A model generated the notes under the pieces. That model did not search any database. It was not told the origin of the DNA and worked only from the letters and a program-made list of their open reading frames with translations. The position numbers and the translations under genes are program-made. DNA of 64,000 nucleotides from Anisakis pegreffii (Eukaryota > Nematoda > Chromadorea > Rhabditida > Anisakidae): positions 164,913 through 228,912 of the forward strand of contig JAPYMA010001443.1 of the NCBI GenBank assembly GCA_035041965.1, given 5' to 3'. Shown piece by piece: positions 26,914 to 38,641 of this stretch. How positions within the stretch are numbered: the first letter of the stretch is position 1; each line of letters begins with the position of its first letter.

Positions 26914-29900
26914 ATGCCACTCAATAGAATAAATTTTGGCTTGCCTTGGAGAATGCTACGATGCAATAGGAAGAAAATGATGATCTGTTTTTTGTTAATT
27001 GGATATTTGTTAGTAACATTCATATTCTCAATTCCACTACAAATATCAACGACGTTCTACTCAATACTATCAAAAGGATATATTTTCCAAGAAAAAATTG
27101 CCAACGATGGTCTGCTCAAAACTAGACTCGATATTATCAGTACAATATATTTTCCGACTTCAAAAAGGTAAACTATTTATCTCATATGAAAACGCTGATA
27201 ACATTCTCATTCACTAATATAAATCTTCAATCCTCTAAACCGTTTATGTTAACGAATTGAATAATCGTTTGTGTTGAATAGCTGCTCCAACTAATCAAAA
27301 GTTCCCATATTGGCAAATATCACCAAAAAAAAAAGGCTATCCGTTCTTATTTGCACACAAAATCCCGATCAACATTCCACTCAACATCCTAGAAAATTAC
27401 TATTGCATTCACCAAATCAATTTAAAAGAAAAAAAAAGAGTCGTTGCAACGATATATTTTCAGTTTACCAAACAACACAGCCGTCATAATTTTCAACACT
27501 TACGCAGACTTTCCGAAAGATGGATTCAAGATAATCTGTCAAACGTCCTCACCAACAATTTCACTGTTTCAACCAGCTCGTATAAGCCATACATCCCCAC
27601 CTTCAATCTTCTGTAAATGGGCCACATTGATAGCTGAATGTCCTACTGTACCCAATATGCAACATCTTGCTATTAATCTACAAAGTCCTACATTACCGCC
27701 ACTCCCGAACGAAATGATCTCGGTATTCATCGTTTATATCGACTGTTACTAGAATATTAATTACTCAACGCCTCAGAAGTCGACTGTAGTGTAAATGTCA
27801 ACTGTAAATTACAAGCGAACCATGACGTTAACTGCTTTTCACTCATTCATAATCTTATTGTACACATCATTCAAATAACAAGCATTACAGATTCCTTTTC
27901 AATACGCCGTTCAAAAGAAGCACGACGTTGTGAACTGCATTAGCCCGTTGTTCTTTTTCGAGCGCTGGCAAATGTTGTTCTTATTCGTGGAAGTCTACCG
28001 AAATTTTGGTGTATCCATGCAGTCACTCTATATTACTAGTATCATAACGAGTATCATGCAAATACTGAAACGATACGAACAAAGAGGCGTCATTGAAATT
28101 GTGCCATGGAACTCGTTGGTAGTCGAAGGAGATGCTCCATGGAGTGATCCAAACAAAGAGGTGGCATGGCGAAATCAGGAAACTGCTATGAATGAATGTT
28201 TATTCAAGTACAAGGTCAGCCACAGAAATCCATGATCAGTCTCTCCATTCAACGCTATTAGTTCACTCCATGTTTTCATTCTAATTCCTTGCTGCTACAA
28301 TCACTCTCATAGATTTTATCACCAAAAATGTTCTCTTTTGCTAATTTCACATTCAATTCACTCAACAATTAATGTCAAATTCTCATTCTATCAAATACAC
28401 TCTGTGAATGATCATTTGACTGTCAGCGATGTTGATTACCATCATGAACGCGCTTATAATATTGAGCGTAACAGTCATCTGAACATAACATGTGCGATTT
28501 CCATATTCAATAGGGAGGGGGGGGGTGGAAGGTGAGCTAACGGCAGGCTACCAGATCATCGAAAGGGCTAATGGAGCATCCGAACGTGAGAACCACTGCT
28601 CTAACCGATTGTGAATTTCAAATGTATTCCAAGTGAAACTCTACGAGAAACTGAAAACTTTATTTTCCTCACATGACAAAATGATAACTGACGCCTGAGG
28701 AAGATAGCGAATCAGTGCTCAGAGAAATTTCCATAAACTGTTGATTGAATATTTTTCACTGAATATTTTTAGGAATCGGCAGCCTTTATAATGTTTATTG
28801 ATATCGATGAAGTGCTTATACCCACATCTGAAACATATCTTCAAGAGTTCAAGCGAGTGATTCAAGGCACGGATATTGCTTCGTTTGCGTACGAGAAGTA
28901 TTATCTGAAAGCTGTCACGAGTAAGGCTTTCTTTGCAGTCATCTAAATTAGAGATTACCCGTTTGAAATTTAAAAATCCATTCGGAACAATCCATTCCTC
29001 ATTTATAGTAATAAATGAAGAATGGATTGTTCATCAAAATGAGTTTCATTAAAAGCAAATGAGAATATCGAATACGAAAGCACTCCTCAAAAGAAGCACA
29101 TCAACGGCTCATGCTTAATTGGATTTTAATGAATGTATACATATTTTGATGAAAATCTCTGCAGATATTACAGAATCACTGAGAAGATTGAGACCGAAAG
29201 CAGTCTTCAATTAGAACTTCGATACTATTTCAGAATGATCCAATACCATTCGGGTGAAATTTTCCTTATAGTGTTGTTCATGAGTAAACTCCAATATTTA
29301 ACTACAAGCGATGCTGATTCAAGCAAGGTTTCTCAGTCGCAAATTCACACTCTCAAACTGAGCGAGTGATTCAAGGCACGGATATTGCTTTGTTTACGTA
29401 CGAGAATTATCACCCCTTTAAACTGAATCGATTGTGCAGATCAGTGCATCTGAATTAAACAAATTTGAAGTACAGAGATAATTGATGAGCACATTAAACG
29501 ATTTCGTATGAGAAAACATTGAAGATTTGGTTCCATCGAACTATTCGCTGAGTGAGGTGCTACTGAAAAGCACATTGGATGCGTTCATGAAAGGTGAGGG
29601 TAAAACGGTTCTGCGACCAGATAAGATTAAAACGATGTGGATACACTGGCCACCTTCGGAATCAATCGCGACCGGATATCGACATGTTGAATTGGATTCG
29701 ACCAAGAATTTCTTTTTTCATCCTCGTTATTGGCTATATGTAGGCATTCAGTGTTTTTGCTCTCATACGATCAATATTTGAAAAACATTGTTCTTCGCTC
29801 ATGAAACTTCTTTGCAGTATTCTCTAACTGAAATCCTTTTATTAGTGTTTTTTACGCTTGTGCCGTACACAGTGTAAGCGCTGCGCTATGCAAATTGAAT

Positions 29901-30824
29901 TCATTTTCACAAAATAAGTCCTATTTTCAGAAGGAAAAACCGACTGCGAAACGCCGAAAGGTTAGCGTTATCATTTTAGTCAACCATGAAAGTCATTTAA
30001 TCCATCCACATTTTAAGATTTGGAAGGATTGCAGAAAGGAATTCAGAGAACAGTTTCAAAAGATTCTGAAAAGCGTGGAATGTCAGTCATTAAGTTTGCG
30101 AATGACAACCGTTCAATAAGCTTGAAGGAACAGCTAGGGATGGGTTGTGAACCGCGACGCTGGCAGCTTCCCTTGGATAATTTTAGGGGATTCGTGAGCC
30201 TGCTGATTTCGCCATCGGCCCAAGCTTAACGTGAACTTGCGAACAGAATTTGTACATTTCACATAAATTGTTTCATCGCTTCATTTTGAACAGTCTTATA
30301 ACACTAAGAATAAGACTGATGTTACTGCTACCAATAATATCAGTACTCATCCGAACAACGGAAATATAAAGCCACCTTAATGAAGTATTGGTTAATTGAA
30401 GGTGTTTCGCAATGCACAAGCAACGATTCGACCGAATTTAACTCATTTCGAGCAAATCTTCCGTGAACGTCAACAAGCCGTGCAAGAGCAATTGTTTCAA
30501 GCCGAAAAATCATTCAAAAAATTTATTAAGGATGAAAACTTAGCCGATATTTATGACACACTTAACATATCCATTGTATACGATAGAGTTTTTGCTGACT
30601 GCTTTACGGATATCATTGATCCGATGATGGATCGGCCAATCAACGAGCAGTCTCTACATCCGTATTGTCCGACGTCAAGTGTTTGTCAAGTACCACGTCT
30701 GGTTGGTGTTGAATGTACTCTTGCAAATTCACACCGTCGTGCAAATACCTTTCAAAACTTCCGCATTTACGATAGTCTCTATCGATCTTTCCGAACAGTT
30801 CACAATGGATGCATTCACGTTTAA
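26914..30824 (+). CDS. Glycosyltransferase family 92 protein (type II membrane)
   Basis: GT92 (formerly DUF23) enzymes are Golgi glycosyltransferases greatly expanded in nematodes; the characterised C. elegans member galactosylates core fucose on N-glycans. Exons 26914-27167, 27464-27722, 27891-28214, 28773-28920, 29525-29739, 29931-29960 and 30402-30824 keep phase and give 550 aa. A short basic cytosolic tail precedes one anchor helix (MMICFLLIGYLLVTFIFSI, about 24-42). The domain begins near NCISPLFFFERWQMLFLF (about 184-201) and holds IVPWNSL (about 237-243). The metal/nucleotide-sugar DxD site is MFIDIDEVLIP, with Asp at 289 and 291. Further conserved-looking IHWPP lies in exon 5. The donor after 27722 (GTATTC) and the true 3' end are uncertain: an open, well-spliced segment at 30918-31038 might be a further exon. 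A possible AATAAA lies at 31233. The acceptor sugar and partner are unknown. Confidence 0.88.
28513..28612 (-). mobile_element. Degenerate tRNA-derived or hAT-end-like fragment
   Basis: Read on the minus strand, TAGAGCAGTGGTTCTCACG resembles both an RNA polymerase III A box with a tRNA-Val-like D arm (ten of eleven A-box positions) and the CAGTGGTTCTCA terminus of hAT transposons. A weak TTCGA core lies about 40 bases further on, where a B box would be. A run of ten G lies at the plus-strand 5' side. It sits in GT92 intron 3 and is too short to classify. Confidence 0.3.
28985..29032. repeat. Inverted repeat (21-bp arms) in GT92 intron
   Basis: GAACAATCCATTCCTCATTTA (28985-29005) and its reverse complement at 29012-29032 match at 20 of 21 positions, separated by six bases. 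In the transcript this would fold as a tight stem-loop. Confidence 0.9.
29361..29406 (+). pseudogene. Intronic duplicate of part of GT92 exon 4
   Basis: 46 bases that match 28852-28897 of exon 4 with two mismatches. The copy lies 118 bases before exon 5 in the intron between exons 4 and 5, in the same orientation, without its own splice sites or the DxD-coding part. It looks like the remnant of a local tandem duplication. Confidence 0.9.
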
Positions 30825-32566
30825 AAATTCTAATTTTGATATGAGTTTTTAAATTTTGCTATTGATATGATATGTGATATGACGGTTTATTGCTGACAAA
30901 ACGATACTCCAATACAGTGAAAATCTTTGCCCCCTCATATCTCGCTCCCCCTTTGCGTTTCGCAAAAATGCTTTGCACATTCGTGATCAGCTCGACGAGA
31001 TCTACAACATGATATATATTTCATCCCGAAACGTGGGGGTAAGTTCGTGACCTTCCCTTGTGAGTAAGAAATATGCCTATTTTATACTTTTGTATACTTA
31101 TTTGTCATCATGCTCTATTTATTCATTTTTCTTTGTACAGATTTGTATACCATTATGTTCGTTGCATAAATTGATATTTTGAAATTGTCCCTAAGAGTTT
31201 TCAATTGCATGAGATTAATGATTTCAAAAGTGAATAAATGAATAGCTAAAAGCAGTGTATTCATGCTACATAATGAACACCGAGAACCCAAATGTTTCGA
31301 AAGAAAGCCTCTAGAATGATGAGGCAATAGCTATTTCTGAGCAGTTCGTTTCGTTGCCGAATAAAATCAATTTCTAAACGGAATGTGCAATGTAAACTTC
31401 AATTGAATTAAAAGAAAGTTGCATGAAAAATGCTCATTTTGTTCATGTGAATAGTTTCAGTGATGTTGCATGACTGAGAGCGATCATTTGGTTCGTTACT
31501 ATTCAACTAGCGATTTCATCGCTTGTAATGTGTCTGTTTGCTGACAATGAGATTTATTTTCTTAACCAAACCAATGAATGATTCATTAGCAATCGTGTTG
31601 CATTCAATAGAAATGTTTTTTTTTTCGGTGTGAGAGCATTATAAACAAATGACGGTCCAAATTTGTGGCGCACAACTGTGGCTTCATTGAGGCCATCTTA
31701 GGGTTTTTGTTAGCCTCACTTCTGAATGTTTATGGCTAGCAATTTTTAGACGAACAAAGTTCCTTTTTCATCTTTCATTTCTACGCGCAATGCAGTGATT
31801 GGTCGTTAACTGGAAAATAGCGGAAGTGAAGCTGATGGATTGCAAAACGTCAGAGAAAATTTGCTCTCGGAAATCCGGACAACTTGAAAACTCTCATTCA
31901 ATCCAGCTCATTTGATCCAATTATTGATCTTTACCGGAAGTCTCAATTGAGGCTTTGTGCTCAGTCTCATTGCAGTTAGTAGCGATGGCACTTCGATTTT
32001 TTCAGCCTTCCTTTCAAGCGATTAAAAACCTCAGCTTATGTTAGTACACATATACGTTTCTATGCATTCATGGTTTGTCTCGTTGAAAACCAGTAGTATG
32101 GTCGGTTTTTTTTTGAGCACAGAATTAGGTCGTTGAGCTCTTGACGAATATGAAACGACAGGGAGAGAACGAGAAGGACACAGAGCCAGTAGCAAAAGGA
32201 AAGGGAATGATAGCGTTAAAATGAGAGCTTCAGGGGTTTTGGCACAGACAAATGATAAACTTATCGTTCGTTGTCAAAATAAATGTTGTTTGTTTGGTCG
32301 TGTGCTATTGATTCTCCTATTGCTCAACTGAACTGAACGAGGAACGCTTGATAAATGAGTGAAAAAAGATACGAATACCAGCAAAATTATATAATGCCAT
32401 CAATGTATTTGTGTTATATTCGATACGGTGCTGTTGCAGCAGTTTGATCAGAGTGAGCGCAAGCGGCAGTATTGCGGCTAAAATTGATGCTGCACATTTA
32501 TTGTGCAGGTTGTTAACACATTCAAGTTATCATCATCACACAACGACGGCATAAGTGAGTGCACTG
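30825..32566. other. Intergenic region between GT92 and methyltransferase genes
   Basis: Apart from the candidate exon at 30918-31038 I see no gene. A 24-codon open frame beginning ATG at 32151 encodes a charged peptide and could be chance or an upstream open frame of the methyltransferase transcript. Confidence 0.5.
30918..31038 (+). other. Candidate extra 3' exon of the GT92 gene
   Basis: An AATACAG acceptor and a strong GTAAGT donor flank 40 open codons with coding-like composition (for example SPFAFRKNALHIRDQLDEIY). The frame requires a preceding exon that ends two bases into a codon, and I find no donor of that phase before the stop at 30822. It may be an alternative exon, a decayed exon of a longer gene, or chance. 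Confidence 0.35.
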
Positions 32567-35500
32567 ATGGATTCCGAAACGTCAGTTCCGACCGCAAAAA
32601 ATGACGACTCTTCGGCATTTGCCGAGCGTTTATCTGTATGTTGATTCATTAAATTTGCTCGTTATTGAAATGCTTTCATCATTATGTTCAACTGAATCTC
32701 TTCAGCATGTTCAATGTTCAATTTTCAACATGTTTGATAGGTTTATCATACGTCGTATCTACGCGCATAACTATTTGATTGCAGTTGCGGGAAGGCGCGT
32801 TCAATTGGAGTGAGTTCAGCGCGATAGTATATTTTCATCACCGCATTAGACAATGAATTCTTTAATTCTCATTTTATGAAACCTTTCTCCATCTGAATTT
32901 GCATCGTTGGAATAATGAGGATTTTAATGACAGTGGTGACGATAGCAATAATAAAGGGAAAGTAGTGATTGCAAAGGAATTTTTATGAATAAAAAACAAA
33001 TTATGCCTATGGAAATATTATTGGTCACAAATCTTCAGGCTTTGTGTGCCAGCCATCATTTCTCGATGAATTTATCATTCAAAATTTATTACTGAATGTA
33101 AGATTGAAATTTATGAATAAAAGAATTTATGAATTATTTATTAGGAAATTTTGAAAAATGGCATGTTGGGAATGGGTCTGGCGCTTGGTCAAGATTTGCG
33201 CTTGTTCGAGACGATAGCTGAACTGGCCTCAGAAGAAGACCCTAAGACATCGAAAGAAATTGCCGAGAAGTCATCGACGAAAGAACGGTATGCATTGCAG
33301 TTGCGAAAATATTCATACAATTGGAAAAGCAAGTCCCATAATGATTTTCACTCTGGAAATGAAATTTCTTTGTGAAAACATCAAAAATTTTCAGCTCATT
33401 GATAGAATTTAAAGTAGAAACTATCAAGATTTTTCTCATTGCAAGCTATACATTAGCTGATTTGATTAGTCATACTGCAAGGTTCAAATTATTGCTGTCA
33501 CAAAAAATCTTTACCAAACACAAATGGTTACAGAACTGACATATTCGAAAGGTTGACATAGTGCTTATTGTGAGAAAAATGAAATTATTTTAAAAGAAGC
33601 ACTTGAATTCTTAACAGAAAACATTCCGCCCCACTCAAAAACTTTTCCATCGATGACTGACTGATTCATCGATTAAGACATTCTCGCAGCAATAACAGCT
33701 GTTCAGCTGTTTTATGAATTCAACGTCTCATTCAGTGACGGAATGAGTGATAGAATACCTCAAGCAATCGTTAAGATTTGACTTTCAGTAACATGACAAT
33801 CTGCAAACGGATTTCATAGCAATAAGTGTGTTCAGTGTAATCAGTTATCAATCGGATGTATAATATTTGCATTGCAAATGACGTTTGAAACTATTTGAGA
33901 ACGCATAACTGATATTTGTTCATAGTCTTTATTTCATATAATCCATGATTATGTGTATGCACATCCTGAGTTATCCTTTTAGTCACAAAAAAATCTTTTG
34001 CTTGCAATGAGCTCATAGTTGTTAGGTAGAAACATGGTCAAGTCGAAATGCGTCTAAAATGAGTAAAATATTTCAGTTATGTTCGAGAATGGTTGGGTTT
34101 GATGGCGTGTAGCGATATTGTTGAAGTTGACGAGACTGGTGAGAAATTTTGGATCAAGAAAGAGCGAATCCCACTGATGACAGGCGATACTATGAGTAAA
34201 ATGTTCGTCTATCTACAACATCTTCCGATGGTCGGAAAAGTTTACTCACAGCTATCCGAAGTGATGAGGATTGACGGACCACTTGGTGAGCCATATCTTT
34301 TTGTTTCCGCAATGAATTTTGCGATCAGTTTTTTGATCAGTTGACGTGTGAATGCTTTGAAATGCTTTTTCTTCTTCGCTTTGAAGTTGAAGAGCACATT
34401 TTGAAGTTTGACAAAAAAAAATTATTACAGGTTTGGACAATGATGTATTCGATGATTTCCATTTACGTATGTCAGCATTCTCTGAAGTTAGACATAAAAA
34501 ATTTTTGATCAATGATTATTTGCCGCTTACCGGAATGAAGGAAAAGTTGGAAAACGAAGTGTGTCAAGTTCTGGATGTGGGATGCGGTAGAGGAATGCAT
34601 GCAGCTGAGTTCGGTGATTCACTTCAAATTTTTTTATTTGCTCTCCACACTTTTTAAAGAAATGACAATATTCATTCAAGTTTTGCTTTTATTGAATGCA
34701 ATTTCATGACAGTGTAACTTTGTCATACTGAGATGCATATATGCATTTGAACATTACGATCAAACTGTTGAGTGCACTTATGAGCTTTGCGTTTACTTTT
34801 TGTAATATGACTTTTTGCATGATTTGGTTGAAACGATGAAATATTTTTCGAAAGCCGTAACAACATTTTGGATGGTATCATCAATTAATGAAGATAAATC
34901 AGTGAGGTTTTCTTAATTCAATACGAGCATTTGTTTCAGCGAAACATTTCCCGAAATCGTTCTTCACCGGCATCGACATATCGTTGGATGCAGTTGTTGG
35001 TGCGAATAAGCGTCGTGATGAGGCGAACGAGGGACTTGAGAATCTCTCATTCATGCAGATGAATGCGCAAGATCTGAACGACAATTGGACGGATAAATTC
35101 GACTGGATTATGATGTTCGATGCATGTCACGACCAGACGAGACCGGATCTCGTAAATCTTTAACCCATTGATTGCGCACATTTTGTGTAAATATCTGTCC
35201 ACGAACTGCTATTATGGAAGAGTGAAAAAGTCAGCTAAATGGAACACGAGTCAACATTTGGTGTTGAAATCTCGTAATGAAATCGAATCTGATCGCTTCA
35301 ATTGCGGTGTAAATTCATTGTGAATGTTTGATGTGTTTTGATGGTTGACAACGGTGTTTGCAGAGTCTCAAAGAGATTTATCGCGTTCTGAAGCCGGGTG
35401 GTACTTTTTCGATGATTGAAGTTGACGGAACCGGTAATATACGTACGGATAAAGCCAAGGGTATTGCGGCATTCATTTATGGAATATCGTTATTCCACTG

Positions 35501-36112
35501 TTTGCCAGTTGGGAGTGATTCTGAAGGTGCATTCCATCACTGATATTGCCTCTAATTGATAATTTTCATACTTGTACTGGACAAGAAGCTCATATAACGA
35601 AGAATAATCAAATTTTCAACTTCAATTCGAGTGCTTTCATAAGCTTCATTGATATTTACGCTCGTAAATGCCTGCTTATGGACGCAGATCCAACTGATTT
35701 TGTCACTGACTATTATGATTGGTGTGGTTTGCTCTCGGAAGAATAATTTCGAGTAACTTATCCAGTCGATCGGGAATTATAAATAGTTTCATTATTGTAT
35801 TAAGAAATTCTGAGAGAACAGAGTTTATGTCCATTGGATAGTAAGTTTGTCTTGTTCGAGTGATTGAGTCAGTAAAATGGATCATTATTAAGTGCTTGAA
35901 TGCTGTATGATAAAACTGAATTGGTTTCAGATGCACTTGGACTTGGTGCTGCGTGGGGACGTGATAAAGCCAAGAAATTGCTTTCTGAAGCAGGATTCTC
36001 CAATATAGACATCGTTGATACACCGTTCTTTGAATCCAATATTTTGTACAATTGTCATAAAGCACCAACTTCGTCGTCGAATGCCAATCAGACGCACTCA
36101 TCTCAAACATAA
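32567..36112 (+). CDS. SAM-dependent methyltransferase with N-terminal winged helix
   Basis: Exons 32567-32635, 33145-33287, 34077-34285, 34431-34613, 34940-35151, 35364-35526 and 35931-36112 join in phase to 386 aa. Residues about 24-100 form a winged-helix-like dimerisation region ([18 protein letters not shown]). The class I methyltransferase fold follows: motif [10 protein letters not shown] at 187-195, an acidic motif II (FFTGIDIS), MFDACHDQ near motif IV, and the post-I element [16 protein letters not shown]. The arrangement matches a nematode family of uncharacterised methyltransferases (C. elegans R08F11.4/R08E5 type, from memory); the substrate is unknown. No signal peptide is visible, so it is probably cytosolic. 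The serine/asparagine-rich last 20 residues look dispensable. The core motifs are intact. The start at 32567 is the only upstream ATG that splices in phase into exon 2. Confidence 0.9.
35197..35260 (+). repeat. Direct repeat, copy 1 (intron 5 of methyltransferase gene)
   Basis: 64 bases beginning GTCCACGAACTGCT that recur at 36175-36238 with seven mismatches. Confidence 0.85.
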
Positions 36113-36174
36113 ACTGCCATTTGTTTCTAGTTTCAGTGCACAATAAGTAGCCTCTCAATCCACCACAAATTTCC

Positions 36175-36238
36175 GTCCACGAACTGCTACTATGGAAACG
36201 TGATAAAATCAGCTAGATGGAACACGAGACAACATTTG
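36175..36238 (+). repeat. Direct repeat, copy 2 (3' flank of methyltransferase gene)
   Basis: Second copy of the 64-base repeat at 35197-35260 (57 of 64 identical, same orientation), starting 63 bases after the stop codon and so probably within the 3'UTR. Confidence 0.85.
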
Positions 36239-36286
36239 CTTTGTTCGAAACTCTTGCTGAATTGTTCCCAAAAACTATAACCAAAA

Positions 36287-36292
36287 AATAAA
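36287..36292 (+). terminator. Probable poly(A) signal of the methyltransferase gene
   Basis: AATAAA 175 bases after the stop codon, in an A-rich context. Confidence 0.5.
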
Positions 36293-38485
36293 TGAACAAA
36301 AACAACAGTTTTGTTGAAATTTTTATCTCAAAACAAATTTATTTATTGCGCAAAATTCAGTGAAATTTTCCAAAAAATTCAACGTTCGTTCCTCAGTGAG
36401 TGAACACATCTGTCAAAATTGATTTTCATCAAATATCAACATTATGAGATTCCACACAAATGCCAGCAGTTCTTACGATTAGCGAAATGAATGTGTTTGA
36501 TGGGCACCGGTAAGGATGTATGTCTTTGTGTGCTTCGTGAGTGATAACCACATTGCACAATATAAATGCTTGCTGCCACATGATAAATTTGTTCGATTGC
36601 TCGAAATTCTTTGCTTATTGTTAATTAGAATTCGAGTAAAACATTCACCTTTCATGCTCATTTGCTCGCATCAATTAACCGAATTCGATCAATTACTTAA
36701 TTTTGCATCTACGCATTTTCAACGGTAAATAGTGACAGTGAAAAAAGTCACATTTTATCATTTTATTTGTTCAGAGGCTCAAAAAGAGAGCTTAAGTAGG
36801 TTTAGTTTCACAAAGAGGTTGTTTTCAAAAACTGCATTGATGTTTTTTTTTCAACATTATCCTTATCACGCTAGATAATCTCAGTTGAAAGGATGAATCG
36901 GTTAAAATATGCTGTGCATATTTGGTGAGAATAGAGAAGCGAAGGGGAGGGAAGATGGCGTTCCGTCAAACAACTTGTTTTTCGATGCAATGTAAATCGT
37001 AAACGAATTGAAGAATTCGATTGCTTTTTAATGCAAAATTGTGAACATGCTAACCAGTTTATATCAGATTGCACTGATGTATAAAGCTGCGCCTGATTAT
37101 TAAATATCTATTATCGAGTCTCACGAGAAGTTTTTCAGCATATGAAAAAAAATAACATCCGCTCGTGCTGAACAGCATAACACCTCAACGCATCATAATC
37201 TCAGCAACAACAAATCTGCCAATTTGAACACAAATCCAATCGAACTGAATGGCAAGAAAGCTCGTGTGCATGTAATTATTCTGTTGAAGGAAAAGAAAAT
37301 TTCGAAAGTTAACTCTTTTGATATGCAAAGGAAATTGCTTACAGAGGAGCCGTTTTCAGGATGCCTTCTGTGACAACGATAGGATCATAATGCAATGCAT
37401 CGCAATTTTTGCACAAACACACAATTTCATGATGCATTATTCAGCTCACATCATTATTCAGTTCATTTATCTCTCGATCAAATGCTGTCCCGCAAACAAT
37501 TCTGTGTAATTTCCGTTCAACTTAACAAAATTATCACCATCTGCCGAGTTGTTTATTTCGACACTTCACAACTACGGAACAATTAAAAACCGGAAAAACG
37601 TTGTGGCACTAGCACTGAATCAATTAGTTGGCAAAAAAGCGCCGCTAACCGTATATGGAACAAAAGCGGAGAAGGATCAAATTGGAAGAAAGATGTGAAG
37701 AACGCAACTGAGTGAAAACAAGATCAAAATTGAAAGCGAATTAAGTCGAACCAACAGTATTGAAACGGGCTATGAATTAGGAAAAATATATGCAGAATAG
37801 ACTTGAATTCGATGATTCTCAAGCTAAATTCTATCTGTTTAGATGAAGTAATTTGAAGTAATAACGAGAGGAAACAACAGTCAGTCATTTCAAAGCGTGA
37901 TACTTACTAATCAGCCCAATAAGATGTTTAGTGGTGACTTGTGGTGTTTAGTGGTAATATTGACCAAGAATTAAACTGAACAGAATAAAGCACCACCAAA
38001 AATTGAAATTCTAAAATGTGTAATTAAGCAAGTATTCGCTAAAAGTTTTGTTCTTCTTTGTGCTACGTGAAGCTGACTGAAGCTAAAAGACGTTCGTTCC
38101 CTTGATGCTTCCATATTCCTTTACTTCTTCTAAAAATACGCTCTTGATATTGCTATGAATGTGTTTGTGACAGCAGTGCCTGTTTGTGGTTATGTGGTTA
38201 ATTTTGAAACAAACAAATTAAAAAGTTCAAATTGGTCTTCGTTACAGATCAACAAATTAGCAGCGCTCCAGTAAAGATGTGGGAATGCGAACGGCAAACG
38301 AGAACGATTGAATGGACTCACTTGCACTCACTGAACCAACTCAAATTCATAATCAATCGGGGTATCCAAAAAATAGTAATGCGCTGTCATTTTTCATTAG
38401 CGAATTGGATGGTGATTTTTCGAAAAGTTGTAAATAAAACACTGTACTCAGTCGTTTGCAGCAAATTATTTCTCGTCCATTTATA

Positions 38486-38586
38486 TATTTTCTATTTACA
38501 AGGCTTGTCAATATGTTGTCAACATGTCACGCGATTATCGTTTAACATGTTGACAGTATATTGACAAGCACTGAAAATAGAAAATG
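38486..38586. repeat. Imperfect hairpin, 42-bp arms and 17-nt loop
   Basis: Left arm 38486-38527 and right arm 38545-38586 are reverse complements at about 36 of 42 positions. The best-paired part contains CTTGTCAATATGTTGTCAAC opposite TTGACAGTATATTGACAAGC. Size, mismatched stem and short loop resemble a microRNA precursor; a foldback or MITE remnant is the main alternative. No known microRNA seed is recognised. Confidence 0.8.
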
Positions 38587-38626
38587 TCGCATACCATCAT
38601 GGTGTTCTTGTATCAGAAACGGCGAA

Positions 38627-38641
38627 GGGGGGGGGGGGGGG
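38627..38641 (+). repeat. Poly-G tract
   Basis: Fifteen consecutive G, then A and five more G, 40 bases downstream of the hairpin. Such tracts are prone to length errors and can form G-quadruplexes. Confidence 0.9.
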
